Assembly: GCA_020633205.1 (NCBI GenBank) | Contig: JACKEB010000020.1 | Span: forward strand, 124,001 to 188,000 | Length of the DNA stretch: 64,000 nucleotides | Origin: Polyangiaceae bacterium | GTDB lineage: Bacteria > Myxococcota_A > Polyangia > Polyangiales > Polyangiaceae | Reading direction: 5' to 3' | Part shown: positions 35,862 to 45,037 of the stretch, one piece after another | Layout of the letters: each line of letters opens with the position of its first letter | How positions within the stretch are numbered: the stretch's first letter is position 1 | Made by a program: the position numbers and the translations under genes | Notes under the pieces: model-generated | The model's input: only the letters and a program-made list of their open reading frames with translations | The model's database searches: none | What the model was told of the DNA's origin: nothing

Positions 35862-36560
35862 GTGACGACCCCGGACTCACCGGAAGCGCTCGCTCGATTC
35901 CATGACCACTTGGACTTGTGCGAGATCATCGCCCGACACGTCGGGAGAGGCGTGCCGAACGCCGCCTTGGATGAACTCTTGAGCTTCGCCAGGGAGGGCC
36001 TACTGGACGCGGCGAGGCGCTACGACCCAGAACGCGGAGTTCCGTTTCGCGCGTTCGCCAGCTACCGCGTGCGCGGTTCCGTCATCGATGGTCTTCGCAG
36101 CCTCGCGCATCTGCCCCGCAGAGTCCACGAGCGGCTCCGCGCCCTGGAAGCTGCAGGCCGCGTCAGTGAAGGTGTGGTCGAGGATCTACAAGGGGGTGCG
36201 CCGCCGGGTAGCGCGCGCGCCGACGCAGAGCGGGCCTTGAATGATCACTTGGCGAACATGGCAACCGCCATGGCCACGGGAATCGTCAGTCAGACAGTGC
36301 CCGGTGAAGACGGCCCCGACCACCTCTCCCTCGACGCCCCTGCTGACGAGCAGCTGGAGCGCGCTCAGCTCCTGCAGCTGATCCAAGAGGGCATCGCCGA
36401 GCTCCCGGAGCAAGAACGGGAGCTAGTGCAGCGCCACTACTTCGAGGGGGAGCGCTTCGACCACGTCGCCGCGGAGCTCGGGCTCTCGAAGAGTTGGGCG
36501 AGCAGGCTGCACACCCGCGCAATCGGTCGCCTCACCAAACGCTTACAACAGAAACTCTAG
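35862..36560 (+). CDS. FliA/WhiG-like (group 3) RNA polymerase sigma factor
   Basis: 232 residues from a GTG at 35862 (start of family-like sequence). Region 2: ELLSFAREGLLDAARRYDPERGVPFRAFASYRVRGSVIDGLR with the typical FliA run; then LPRRVHERLRALEAAGR (region 3); region 4: IAELPEQERELVQRHYFEGERFDHVAAELGLSKSWASRLHTRAIGRL. Compared with ECF factors it has region 3 and a longer linker. FliA-type factors read flagellar, secretion or developmental promoters. No flagellar gene is near; the sctI-like gene 1 kb away is the only possible link. No anti-sigma gene is adjacent. Confidence 0.88.
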   Translation: MTTPDSPEALARFHDHLDLCEIIARHVGRGVPNAALDELLSFAREGLLDAARRYDPERGVPFRAFASYRVRGSVIDGLRSLAHLPRRVHERLRALEAAGRVSEGVVEDLQGGAPPGSARADAERALNDHLANMATAMATGIVSQTVPGEDGPDHLSLDAPADEQLERAQLLQLIQEGIAELPEQERELVQRHYFEGERFDHVAAELGLSKSWASRLHTRAIGRLTKRLQQKL

Positions 36561-36639
36561 CGGGCGGCGCCCGCTTTCTGCAGCTGCGAGCCAGGCTGAC
36601 GTATCCTCGAGGTAACGCTGGCCAAGCCAGCACGGAGCA

Positions 36640-37326
36640 TCAGCGCTTGCTGGGCGCGACGTCCTCGTCGAAATAGTCAAGCTTGTGCAGTGGCATCAGC
36701 ACGCTGCTCAGCACGTTCAGCAGGTGCATTTCCACCCGCTTGAAGAAGCGCGCTCCAAGGGTGAGCGCGATCGCGATGTTCGCTGGGTAGTCTCCAGCGG
36801 CGACACGCACCACCAGCTGATCGCAACGCTTCGCGATGCTTCTACCCTCGACGGTGAGATCCCTGGCGCGAGCATGATCGCTGTTCGCGTAGACAGGACC
36901 GACTTCGGTTGCGAGCGCCACCACGCTGCGCTTGATCTCGAGCAGCTCCTGGTAGTTTGAATCCTCAGGGAAATCATCCCGACGGAGCTCCGGCACCTCG
37001 ATCAGGTTCTTCGCGTAGTCCCCAAGACGCTCGACGTCTTTCACCAGGCTCATCAAGAGCAGGCCGTAGGGCACGTCTGCTGCCCCCGCTCCGCTGAGGT
37101 GTGCAATCACGAGCTTGCGCACCTGGCGCTCGTATTGATTCACACGCACGTCCTGCTCGTAGAACCGCGTGCGTTCAGGAGGGGAGAGGGCAGGCCCGAA
37201 GAAATCCTCGCTCGCGCGCTCGACCATAGACAGCGCTAGCTCAAGCATGCGTGAGAAGTCTTCGGTGGCGGCCTCGAGCGCGCTCGGCCCACGAAACACA
37301 TTCAACAGCTGCCTCAGCAAACTCAC
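36640..37326 (-). CDS. PhoU-domain protein
   Basis: 228 residues, GTG start at 37326. Helical throughout, with a PhoU-like pattern: RFYEQDVRVNQYERQVRKLVIAHL (the metal-binding E/D-x3-D-type helix pair), SLVKDVERLGDYAKNL and a second half ending LLNVLSSVLMPLHKLDYFDED. PhoU-type proteins tune phosphate transport or signalling. It follows the Na/Pi cotransporter gene by 55 bases on the same strand, an arrangement where the PhoU-like partner regulates the transporter. Confidence 0.85.
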   Translation of the reverse strand: MSLLRQLLNVFRGPSALEAATEDFSRMLELALSMVERASEDFFGPALSPPERTRFYEQDVRVNQYERQVRKLVIAHLSGAGAADVPYGLLLMSLVKDVERLGDYAKNLIEVPELRRDDFPEDSNYQELLEIKRSVVALATEVGPVYANSDHARARDLTVEGRSIAKRCDQLVVRVAAGDYPANIAIALTLGARFFKRVEMHLLNVLSSVLMPLHKLDYFDEDVAPSKR

Positions 37327-37381
37327 GACGAGTAGTCCCTTCTTCCATCGCTGATGCGCCCCATGCTTCGCACAGGTCGCC

Positions 37382-38620
37382 TCAGAAGCCCCTCGTGACC
37401 CAAATCAAGCCAGCCGGGAGGCCATAAAACAACACCACAACGTAGCCGAAAGCCAAGGCCCGGCTGCGCACTGCCAAATCTGCGAGCTTCTCCGCTGCAC
37501 GCACCGGGATTTCGCGAGTGAAGCGCAACGGGTACACCATCAGGAGCCCGGTCAGGTTGAACAGCAGGTGCACCAGGGCGATTTGCACGCCGAGCTGAGC
37601 GGTCTCCGGAGGCAGCGCCATCGACGCGAGCAGCGCCGTGATGGTCGTCCCAATGTTCGCACCGAGCGTAACCGGAAACACTTGCCGCACGGTAACAATT
37701 CCAGCACCAGCCAAGGGCACCATGACGCTCGTCGTGATCGAGCTAGACTGCACCATGACGGTCACCAGCACGCCAACGATGATGCCCACGTACGCGTTGG
37801 TGTCGAGTGCCCGAGCCACGTATGTCTGTAGACGCGTCCCCGTGAGTGCGCGGAGGGTCTTCACCAGCAGGAACAGCGAAACGAAAATCAGGACCGCGCT
37901 GACGACGAGCAGCACCACCGCTGCGACCTTCTGGCTCGGGACGAGCGCGTCGATCGCCTTGTGCAGCGGTTCCAAGCCGTAGTGGACCGCCTGCTTGATG
38001 GGGTTCGGCGGTTTGGCACCGCCACCGCCGCCCACCAAGCCAACGAAGAGACCGCTCACCTTCGCGAGGTAGCCGGTGGCTAGCTCGAGGGGGAGCAGGA
38101 CAGCCACCGCCAAGAAATTGAAGAAGTCGTGGCAGGTGGCAGCGGCGAAGGCGCGCCGAAACTCGTCCTTACGCCCGGCGTGCCCCAGGGAAACGAGCGT
38201 ATTCGTCACCGTAGTGCCAATATTGGCTCCCATGATGATCGGGATCGCGTTGGCGAGGGGGAGTGGCGAGTTGGGCGCTGCAACCAGGGCCACCACCATC
38301 GAAGTAGTGACGCTCGAGCTCTGCACCAGAGTCGTCGCCAGGATGCCGATGGTCAGCGCAATGAAGGGGTTCGAGGTGGCGGAAAAAACCGAGTCCAGCG
38401 CGTGCTTGCCAAGGCCCTTGAAGCCATCGCTGAGGCCGCCGATGCCCACCAGAAACAGATAGAGCAAGACGAAGACGAGCAGCGCCCGCAGAAGGACCTC
38501 TTGGCGCGAGGTTGGCTTGCGCGGAGGCGGCGCGGCGCTCACTTCCCCGATCTCCGAGGCATGCTCCGGGGCGCGATCGGCGGGCTTCTCCGCTGCGCGT
38601 CTGCTCTCAGAGATCGCCAT
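37382..38620 (-). CDS. Na/Pi cotransporter family protein
   Basis: 412 residues from the ATG at 38620 (an upstream GTG at 38638 is possible). About nine TM helices and two inverted copies of the QSSS signature, TLVQSSSVTTSMVVALVAAP and VMVQSSSITTSVMVPLAGAG, each followed by a GANIGTT run (IIMGANIGTTVTN, VTLGANIGTTITA). This is the NptA/PhoU-linked phosphate importer family, moving phosphate with sodium across the inner membrane. The charged N-terminal 45 residues are cytoplasmic. Its partner PhoU-like gene follows. Confidence 0.92.
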   Translation of the reverse strand: MAISESRRAAEKPADRAPEHASEIGEVSAAPPPRKPTSRQEVLLRALLVFVLLYLFLVGIGGLSDGFKGLGKHALDSVFSATSNPFIALTIGILATTLVQSSSVTTSMVVALVAAPNSPLPLANAIPIIMGANIGTTVTNTLVSLGHAGRKDEFRRAFAAATCHDFFNFLAVAVLLPLELATGYLAKVSGLFVGLVGGGGGAKPPNPIKQAVHYGLEPLHKAIDALVPSQKVAAVVLLVVSAVLIFVSLFLLVKTLRALTGTRLQTYVARALDTNAYVGIIVGVLVTVMVQSSSITTSVMVPLAGAGIVTVRQVFPVTLGANIGTTITALLASMALPPETAQLGVQIALVHLLFNLTGLLMVYPLRFTREIPVRAAEKLADLAVRSRALAFGYVVVLFYGLPAGLIWVTRGF

Positions 38621-38683
38621 CAGGCGTGCTTCTGGCACTGACGTCGTGGAATGGGAAGGTGATTTTTTCGCCGCGCAAGCGCA

Positions 38684-39469
38684 TCACGGGGCGTCGGTCA
38701 GCTCATCCAGGTGCTGCAATCCGAGCTCGCGGTGGAGCTCCGGGAGCGACAGGCTCGCTGCGTCCTCCCACGTCCCGCTGGCGTCGAGGCGTCCGCAAAG
38801 GCTCTCCAAGGCCTGCTTCGAGGCGCTGGCTGCGTCGACGCAGACGCCGGTCAGGCTCTCCACCGACGCGACACCGTACTTCGTGATTCCGCACGGCACA
38901 ATCAGCTGAAACAGGCTAAGATCCGTGGTCAGGTTCAGCGCAAAGCCATGCATCGTAACCCAGCGCGAGACCCGCACACCGATGGCGCCGATCTTCAGCA
39001 GGCGGCGCGCCTCCTCGGGGCCGGGCCAGCGGGCAGGCGCGGCGGCATCCACCCATAGCCCAATGAACTCGGGAGCGTTGGGGATCGCTCCGGCGCCTAT
39101 TCCGTGGGCCGCGACCAAGTCGCCCATGGTCTTCGTCAAATCGCCGACGTAACGCCGGATATCTTGGCGATCTGGAGCCAGGCTGATGATCGGATAGCCG
39201 ACGAGTTGGCCCGGAGCATGGAGCGTGACGTCACCCCCACGGCCAACCTCGAAGAGTTCGATGCCCCGCTCTGTGAGCAGCGACTTCGAGAGCAAGACGT
39301 GTTCGAGTTTGGCGCCGCGTCCCAAAGTGATAACCGGCTCGTGCTCAAGCAGCAGGACGGTGTCTCCGATCAGCTGCTGCTGACGGGCAGCCAGGAGTTG
39401 TTGTTGGAGCTCGTGTACAGCGCCGTAAGTGCGTCGCCCAAGCCACACGCCGCGGAGGGTTCGAGTCAC
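38684..39469 (-). CDS. lipB: octanoyltransferase LipB
   Basis: 261 residues, GTG start at 39469. Family motifs: RGGDVTLHAPGQLVGYPI (substrate pocket), the catalytic Lys in KIGAIGVRVSRWVTMHGFALN and the acyl-accepting Cys193 in LIVPCGITKYGV. It moves octanoyl from acyl carrier protein to lipoyl domains, the first step of lipoate synthesis. LipB is usually 210-250 residues, so the C-terminal 45 are a short extra helix pair. No lipA is beside it. Confidence 0.93.
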   Translation of the reverse strand: MTRTLRGVWLGRRTYGAVHELQQQLLAARQQQLIGDTVLLLEHEPVITLGRGAKLEHVLLSKSLLTERGIELFEVGRGGDVTLHAPGQLVGYPIISLAPDRQDIRRYVGDLTKTMGDLVAAHGIGAGAIPNAPEFIGLWVDAAAPARWPGPEEARRLLKIGAIGVRVSRWVTMHGFALNLTTDLSLFQLIVPCGITKYGVASVESLTGVCVDAASASKQALESLCGRLDASGTWEDAASLSLPELHRELGLQHLDELTDAP

Positions 39470-39601
39470 CCTTGGTAGCTAGCCCTCCACCCGGCGGCTG
39501 CCAAGGGGAAGCAGCGATCCCACGGTCCCCGGATGAAATCGCGGGACGTGCGACCGAATTGTGTGCCCAAGAGGCGTTCGGCTGCGGCTAAGATCCCGTG
39601 G

Positions 39602-40195
39602 GTGAGCCCGAGCCAGAGTTCGAGTTCTTGGGCGCTCCATGGGCGCGCTCAAGCATCAACCCTCCGTGTCCGCGAAGCGTTCGTCAAGGAGCGCTACGGG
39701 GACGCCGGCCACGCGCGTTTGCTCGAGCACGCGAGCGAGCGTCTGCGGCAAGTGCTCACGGTCGCCGATCCGTCTGATGGCTGGGTCAGCTTCGATCACT
39801 TCATCGAGCTATGCGTGCTGATCGATCGCTTGTTCGGTCGTGGAGACCACGGGCTGATCCTACAGATGGGGCGCTACTCCGCCGAGCACACCTCGGGCGT
39901 GTGGAAGTCGATGTTCCAGCGAGGGATGGATGTGACCCAGTTCCTGGAGATCGCCTCCGGGCTTTGGCACCGCCACTACGACTCCGGGCGCGTGTTGGGT
40001 AAGAGCTCGCGCGAAAACGAAGCGGAGCTAACCATCGAAGAGATGCCGCTCCCCCATCGCGCCCATTGCCTGAGCGTGAAAGGCTGGCTCGAAGGCGTGT
40101 TCAGCTTCAGCGAGAATACTCGCGTGGAAATCTTGGAATTGAGCTGTCGCGCTTCGGGAAACCCTGGGTGCCGCATGCGCCTCACCTGGCGCTGA
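39602..40195 (+). CDS. V4R-like ligand-sensing domain protein (start uncertain)
   Basis: About 197 residues if started at the GTG at 39602. The core reads LRVREAFVKERYGDAGHARLL, GLILQMGRYSAEHTSGVW, FLEIASGLWHRHYDSGRV, HRAHCLSVKGWLEGVFSF and ends in CRASGNPGCRMRLTW. The W..HYD.G run and the final C..SG.P.C...W pattern match the V4R/heme-NO-binding-like sensory fold seen in many myxobacterial proteins. It would bind a small hydrophobic ligand or heme; none is proven. Upstream, the +2 frame (GTG at 39598) carries a better-looking opening, GEPEPEFEFLGAPWARSSIN, so the gene may really start there and be frameshifted. Confidence 0.7.
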   Translation: MSPSQSSSSWALHGRAQASTLRVREAFVKERYGDAGHARLLEHASERLRQVLTVADPSDGWVSFDHFIELCVLIDRLFGRGDHGLILQMGRYSAEHTSGVWKSMFQRGMDVTQFLEIASGLWHRHYDSGRVLGKSSRENEAELTIEEMPLPHRAHCLSVKGWLEGVFSFSENTRVEILELSCRASGNPGCRMRLTWR

Positions 40196-40201
40196 GCCCC
40201 A

Positions 40202-42373
40202 CTACTCGACTTCGCCGTCGTCGGTGGCGGGCTGGGCCTTGAGCAAATCCTCGTCGCTCATGTTCACCGCCTTACTCAGGTCGACGCCCCGCTGACCTCC
40301 GGACGCCGCGGGCGCGGCGGTCGGCTTGATCATCACGTCAGACTCTGGCAGCCCCGATGAACCACTCCCGTCGTCACCGGGATCATCGCTTTCGTCGGCG
40401 CCTTCACTGGTCGCGGCGGCGGCGGGAGCTTCAGCTTCCGGCTCCGCGAGCGCGGCGGGCAGCTTGATCTCGGCGAAGAGCGCGTCGTACGGCTTCTTGA
40501 ACTGTTCGAACTCACCGCGCTCACCGCTTGGGAGCACGTGCAGCGCGTCGAACTTGAGCGTCTTCATCGCGTCGACGAACTTGCCGTTGTGCTTGCAGAT
40601 GAAGTGCAAGTGAGGCCCCGTCGCGCTACCCGTCGAGCCGACGTAGCCGATGACCTGCTCTCGCTCCACACGATCCCCAACCTTGAGTCCTTGAGCGAAG
40701 CGCGACATGTGCGCGTAGCCCGTCTCGTAGTCGTTGTCGTGCTTGATCATCACCAGGTTGCCGGCGCGACCCGCAACACCAATGAACTTCACGGTGCCAT
40801 ATGAGCTGGCGCGGATCGGCGTGCCCGTCCCCGCCCCGAAGTCTGTTCCGGTGTGCGGCATGCGCTTCTTGAGCACCGGATGTAGGCGATTGGGGTTGAA
40901 GTTCGACGTGACTGGTGCGCCGGGGATCGGGCGCCGCCAGAACCCCTCGCCCGGGGAGCGCCCCTTCTCGTCGAAGTAGCCCTTGGAGCGGCTACCGCGG
41001 AAGTAGTAGATGCGGACCGCCTTGTCAGGATTTCCTTGAGGAATATATTCGAGCGCTTCAACCCCCGCATAGCGCGCGAACTCACCGAGCACGGTGACCT
41101 CTTGGGCGACCACCTTCAACACGTCGCCCTTGTTGAACTGCTCGATGGACATTTGCCCCTTGAGCGCCTTGGACACCACGCTTGCGAGGCCCGCTTCGAG
41201 CCCAGCGTTCTTCGCGTCCTCATCGAGCCCAGCCCCGCTGATGCGGATCGCTCCCTTCACCTGGGCGCGATCCACCTTGAGATCGAGCTTGCTGCCACGC
41301 AGCAGACCAGCGCTGTCTTCCTTCGCCTGGTAGACCTCTTCTTTGCTGACCTCGTACTCGAAGGCTTTGAGCCGGTTGCTGCCGCGCTCCACCAGGGCAA
41401 TGAAGCGGTCGCTGCGATCGCACTTCTCGAGGTCGCGCAGATCTTTGAGCGCGGTGAGCGCGCGGTACGCCTGAGCCTTCTCGAGGCCTGCGTCCTGGAT
41501 CGCCTTGAGAAAAGGATCGCGGCCAATTTCGCCATCGATCACCTTCATCCCCGGCTTGTCCTTGTCATCGGCGATGCGCCAGGGCCCAGGCAGCTTCACC
41601 CGCTTCGGTCGCTCGGGCTCGGCCTCTTGAGCAGCGACCGCCTCAGGCCCGGCGTCCAGCAGCGCTGCTGCCGGCTCGACGTCGCTCGGGAACTTGCGTG
41701 GCGCGACGTGGATCAAGACGAAGATCAGCGCGGCTACGATGGCAACGCCGAACCCTGTGGCGAACACCGCGAGCCAGGTCGGGGACACACCGGGCTTGGA
41801 GCGAACGATCGCCGGCAAGGAGCGGCTGCTCGGTCCATCCACCCCAATTTCATCGAGCTCGCGCTCCAGCGGGTTGGTCGGGGGCGAGAAGTCGCGCCCA
41901 ATTTCGTCTAGGCCGCCGTCTTGAGACTCTAGCTCGAGCTGGCGCGCGCGGTCCGGATCCGCTTCGCGCACCTTGGCGAGCAGCAGCTCTCGCATGGCAC
42001 CACCGCGAGCAACGGGGGTTGGCGTGGGCTCTGGGATGTCCGCGTCCAGCTCGCCCAGCGACTCCTCGTTTCCGTGAGGTTCTTCCTCACCCCCGAAATC
42101 CGGAGCGGCGGGTGCGGCCACTTCAACGACGTCTGTGGGCACCGAGCGGGGCGCCGGCGGCAAGTCGATGGGTGGCAGCGACACCTGACGGGTCTCGGCG
42201 GGCGGACCATCGGAGACGCGACTCGGCGAGGCTTGCGTCGACTCCGACGCGCGCGAAGCGGGCGCCGCGTCGGCTTCGGCAGCCGAAAAGACTGGTTCTG
42301 TCTCGCCGGGGTCGCCCACCAGCGGGTCGACGACACGGCCGACTAGTCGAGGTCCACCTGGCTGCGACGACAC
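40202..42373 (-). CDS. M23 (LytM) peptidase with single TM and long acidic N-terminal region
   Basis: 723 residues from a GTG at 42373 (SSQPGGPRLVGRVVDPLVGD looks like a natural start; the longer frame to 42448 does not). Residues 1-200 are Pro/Glu/Asp-rich and cytoplasmic; one TM helix near 200-225 (WLAVFATGFGVAIVAALIFVL). The outer part ends in an M23 domain with HTGTDFG near 507 and GPHLHFICKHNG near 587, the zinc-ligand HxxxD and HxH motifs, followed by a 120-residue acidic tail. It should cut peptidoglycan cross-bridges or activate amidases. Two cytoplasmic repeats are not obvious. It stands alone, facing the TPR gene at 42508. Confidence 0.9.
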   Translation of the reverse strand: MSSQPGGPRLVGRVVDPLVGDPGETEPVFSAAEADAAPASRASESTQASPSRVSDGPPAETRQVSLPPIDLPPAPRSVPTDVVEVAAPAAPDFGGEEEPHGNEESLGELDADIPEPTPTPVARGGAMRELLLAKVREADPDRARQLELESQDGGLDEIGRDFSPPTNPLERELDEIGVDGPSSRSLPAIVRSKPGVSPTWLAVFATGFGVAIVAALIFVLIHVAPRKFPSDVEPAAALLDAGPEAVAAQEAEPERPKRVKLPGPWRIADDKDKPGMKVIDGEIGRDPFLKAIQDAGLEKAQAYRALTALKDLRDLEKCDRSDRFIALVERGSNRLKAFEYEVSKEEVYQAKEDSAGLLRGSKLDLKVDRAQVKGAIRISGAGLDEDAKNAGLEAGLASVVSKALKGQMSIEQFNKGDVLKVVAQEVTVLGEFARYAGVEALEYIPQGNPDKAVRIYYFRGSRSKGYFDEKGRSPGEGFWRRPIPGAPVTSNFNPNRLHPVLKKRMPHTGTDFGAGTGTPIRASSYGTVKFIGVAGRAGNLVMIKHDNDYETGYAHMSRFAQGLKVGDRVEREQVIGYVGSTGSATGPHLHFICKHNGKFVDAMKTLKFDALHVLPSGERGEFEQFKKPYDALFAEIKLPAALAEPEAEAPAAAATSEGADESDDPGDDGSGSSGLPESDVMIKPTAAPAASGGQRGVDLSKAVNMSDEDLLKAQPATDDGEVE

Positions 42374-42507
42374 GGCTGGCGACTTAGCAGCGGCTCTGAA
42401 CCGGAGCAAGCGAGCACGCGCTACAAACACTGAACTTGCGTCAAGCACTCGAGGCGGATGGCCAGCGCGATTGTTTAAGGGTCAAGTTTGGTCGACACTG
42501 ATCTTCT

Positions 42508-43230
42508 ATGGACGACCATCTCAAGCAGATCCTCCTGCTCGGGCGTGAGCACTACGCCAACCGCGAGTACGACCAGGCGGAGTACTTGCTCAAGCAGGTG
42601 GCAGAGCAGGCCCACGCCTTCGCGGACGTCCACAACATGCTGGGAGTCATTGCTCACAGCCGCGGCCATTTCAGTGAGGCAGAACGCCAGTTCGAGACCG
42701 CGGTGTCGATCAACCCTCGCTACACCGAAGCCCAGCTCAACCTGATGGTCACCTACAACGACCTCGGGAAATACGACAAGGCGCGGGGGATCTACGGCAG
42801 CGTGCGCACGCGTGACGTGAGCGGCCGAGCCCAGCCCGACTCATTCGTACGTGGAAAAATCGCGAACATGCACGCCGACGTGAGCCAGGCCTACCTCGAC
42901 GCCGGCATGCCCGAAGAGGCCACCCTGGAGCTCGAGCGCGCCGTGGCGCTGTGTCCTCGCTTCGCGGATCTGCGGACGCGCCTCGGAGTGCTGTATCGCG
43001 ACGCCACGAAGACCGACCGCGCGCGGGAAGAATTCGAGGCCGCGCTCCAAGCGAACCCAAGCTACCACCAGGCGCGGCTGATGCTCGCGGTGCTCATGCT
43101 CACGACGGGTGAAGAGACTCAAGCCATCGCAGAGCTCGACAAGGTGCTGGCCGCCGACCCGGAAAACAAGTCAGCTCAAATGTACCTGCGCATCGCCAAG
43201 GGCTACAGCGCGCGCGACTCCAAAGCTTGA
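42508..43230 (+). CDS. TPR-repeat protein
   Basis: 240 residues, ATG at 42508. No signal peptide. At least five TPR units are visible (LLGREHYANREYDQAEYLLKQVAEQA, NMLGVIAHSRGHFSEAERQFETA, YLDAGMPEEATLELERAVAL, LGVLYRDATKTDRAREEFEAAL, LMLTTGEETQAIAELDKVL). A cytoplasmic protein-interaction scaffold by family. Its last bases overlap the TTG start of the next gene (TTGA), so the two are coupled; whether the methyltransferase fusion is a real partner is unknown. Confidence 0.88.
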   Translation: MDDHLKQILLLGREHYANREYDQAEYLLKQVAEQAHAFADVHNMLGVIAHSRGHFSEAERQFETAVSINPRYTEAQLNLMVTYNDLGKYDKARGIYGSVRTRDVSGRAQPDSFVRGKIANMHADVSQAYLDAGMPEEATLELERAVALCPRFADLRTRLGVLYRDATKTDRAREEFEAALQANPSYHQARLMLAVLMLTTGEETQAIAELDKVLAADPENKSAQMYLRIAKGYSARDSKA

Positions 43231-44393
43231 GTCCTCCGTCAGCCGCCCCTAAATCCGCGCGGAATAGCGGCCTGCGAGTTGGCGCCAAGCGCCTCTATCG
43301 GCGCCTGCGCGGCGGCACGCTGACGCCTGCGCGCGCCGCTCTGTCCGTCGGGGTTGGTGTGTTCATCGGTTGCCTGCCGCTGTACGGGCTGCATCTGCCG
43401 CTATGTGCGCTGGTTTGCTTGCCCCTGCGCCTCGACCTCGTGACGTGTTACCTCGCGGCAAACATCTCGAACCCGTTCTTCGCACCCTTCCTCCTGATCG
43501 CGGAGGTGGAGCTAGGGAGCCGCTTGCTACATGGCGCAGCGGCGGAGCTGGATCGAACGCGCCCGCTAGCGGAGATCGCCGCCCGCTTCGCTTCGGAGCT
43601 GGCTGTTGGCGCGCCGCTCGTAGGGCTCGGTCTCGCACTGGTGTTCGCTGCTATCGCCTTCAAGCTGGTGGAGCGGCAGCGCTCCCACGGTCCCGAGCTC
43701 GATGCAGCCATTCAACGCACTGTTGCGCGCTACGCTTCCGCTCTCCCCAAACATCGCTACTACGTGCGCGGCAAGCTGCGCTTCGATCCACTCACGGCTC
43801 AGGCACAAGCGCTGAAGGAGCTTGGGCACCTCGTGGATCTAGGTTGCGGTCGCGGACAGTTTGCGCTGCTCTTGCTGGAGCTGGGAGTTGCCGAGCGGGT
43901 CACGGGCTACGACTTCGACGCCGAGAAGATCGAAGTCGCGAAGCGGGCCGCAGCAGGCGCGCCGAACGTCCAGTTCTCCGTCGCTGACCTCGCCGCTCCG
44001 CCGCCGCTCAGCGGGGACAGCTTCCTCGTGCTCGACGTCTTGCACTACTTGCCTGAGGACGCGCAGCAGCGCCTCCTCGAACGCATCACGCGGGCGCTGC
44101 CAGCGGGCGGTCAACTGATGATCCGCGAGGCATCACCAGCGGCTCGGCCAAGCTCCGCGCTGACGCGCTTTGCGGAACGCATGGGGCGAACCCTGCGCAT
44201 GAATCGCGCAGACGAGTTCCGCTTCGTTGATCCAGCCGAGCTTCGTGAACGCCTCGAGGCGCTGGGGCTCAGCTGCGAGCTGACAGATGCCTCCGAGGGC
44301 ACGCCACTCGACAACTACCTCATTGTTGCCTCACGGATATGTTCGTCCCACGCAACAGAGTCAGAGCCCGCTCTTCTGCACGAAGAAGGCTAG
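43227..44393 (+). CDS. DUF2062 membrane domain fused to SAM-dependent methyltransferase
   Basis: 388 residues, TTG start at 43227 overlapping the previous stop. Residues 1-150 are a DUF2062 domain: basic RRLRGGTLTPARAALSVGVGVFIGCLPLYGLHLP followed by three TM helices with an NISNPFFAPFLL loop. Residues about 190-370 are a class I methyltransferase: VDLGCGRGQFALLLLELG (motif I, near 203), YDFDAEKIEVAKRAA and FLVLDVLHYLPEDAQ. Fusions of DUF2062 with transferases occur near lipid and cell-envelope genes; a methyltransferase working on a membrane-bound substrate is a fair inference. The 3' end overlaps the convergent lipoprotein gene by 33 bases. Confidence 0.88.
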   Translation: MSPPSAAPKSARNSGLRVGAKRLYRRLRGGTLTPARAALSVGVGVFIGCLPLYGLHLPLCALVCLPLRLDLVTCYLAANISNPFFAPFLLIAEVELGSRLLHGAAAELDRTRPLAEIAARFASELAVGAPLVGLGLALVFAAIAFKLVERQRSHGPELDAAIQRTVARYASALPKHRYYVRGKLRFDPLTAQAQALKELGHLVDLGCGRGQFALLLLELGVAERVTGYDFDAEKIEVAKRAAAGAPNVQFSVADLAAPPPLSGDSFLVLDVLHYLPEDAQQRLLERITRALPAGGQLMIREASPAARPSSALTRFAERMGRTLRMNRADEFRFVDPAELRERLEALGLSCELTDASEGTPLDNYLIVASRICSSHATESEPALLHEEG

Positions 44394-44975
44394 CGCCGCG
44401 CGCAGCTCGGGGTCGAGCTTCTCGAAGCCGAGCACGCTGGCCGCTTTGGGGGACAGACCTTCGACGCGGAACACTTCCTCGCCGCTCTCCTTCTTCGCTT
44501 CGACCCGCGAGTCTTTTTGCTTCACGGAAACGACGGGCGTGTCGCTCGCGTCGCTGACCTTGTAGCCGTAGTCCTTGGGCTTCGCGATGTAGAGGCGGCC
44601 ACCGCCGGCGTCTTCTAGCTCGAGCTTGCCATCTGACTTGAACTTCAACTTGTGGGTGACCGTTTCCCCGTCAGCTCCACGCAGTTTGATGCGGTCCGCC
44701 TCCCTGGTGAACTTGGCGATACGTGCGCCGCCCTTCTTCACCTCGAGGTTGGTGCCCACTTGAGTGAACTCGAGGGCAACCCCACTGACGCTCGCGCTAC
44801 CGGTAGTCTGGATGGTGATGTCGAGCCCACCAGACACGCTGATGGGGCCACTCGGCACCGCGGTCGTCTGAGGTGCGTTACCGTTCGACTCGCTCTTCTT
44901 GCAGGCGAGCAGCGCGATACCGAGCACAACCAAGAGCAGCGTAGTCCGGAGCCAGCGTGACATCCCACGCATCAT
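44361..44975 (-). CDS. small lipoprotein of unknown function
   Basis: 204 residues from an ATG at 44975 (ATGs at 44972 and 44963 also fit). The signal peptide ends in GIALLAC (lipobox), followed by KKSESNG. The mature part is beta-rich and charged: ISVSGGLDITIQTTG, TNLEVKKGGARIAKFTREADRIKL, HKLKFKSDGKLELEDAGGGRLY. No known domain. The C-terminus overlaps the convergent DUF2062-methyltransferase gene by 33 bases. Likely a periplasm-facing membrane lipoprotein. Confidence 0.7.
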   Translation of the reverse strand: MMRGMSRWLRTTLLLVVLGIALLACKKSESNGNAPQTTAVPSGPISVSGGLDITIQTTGSASVSGVALEFTQVGTNLEVKKGGARIAKFTREADRIKLRGADGETVTHKLKFKSDGKLELEDAGGGRLYIAKPKDYGYKVSDASDTPVVSVKQKDSRVEAKKESGEEVFRVEGLSPKAASVLGFEKLDPELRAALAFFVQKSGL

Positions 44976-45037
44976 CACGAGGAGTCTCGTATCTTTCAAT
45001 AGCCGCGTGGTTTGGGGGTGAGTAGCCTCGCTTCGCC

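Noticed and set aside
34502..36560. A type III secretion gene cluster around the SctI-like gene
   Set aside because: Neighbours are mnmA, a CPBP protease and a sigma factor; no ATPase, export gate, ring or needle gene is present, so only the single gene is claimed.
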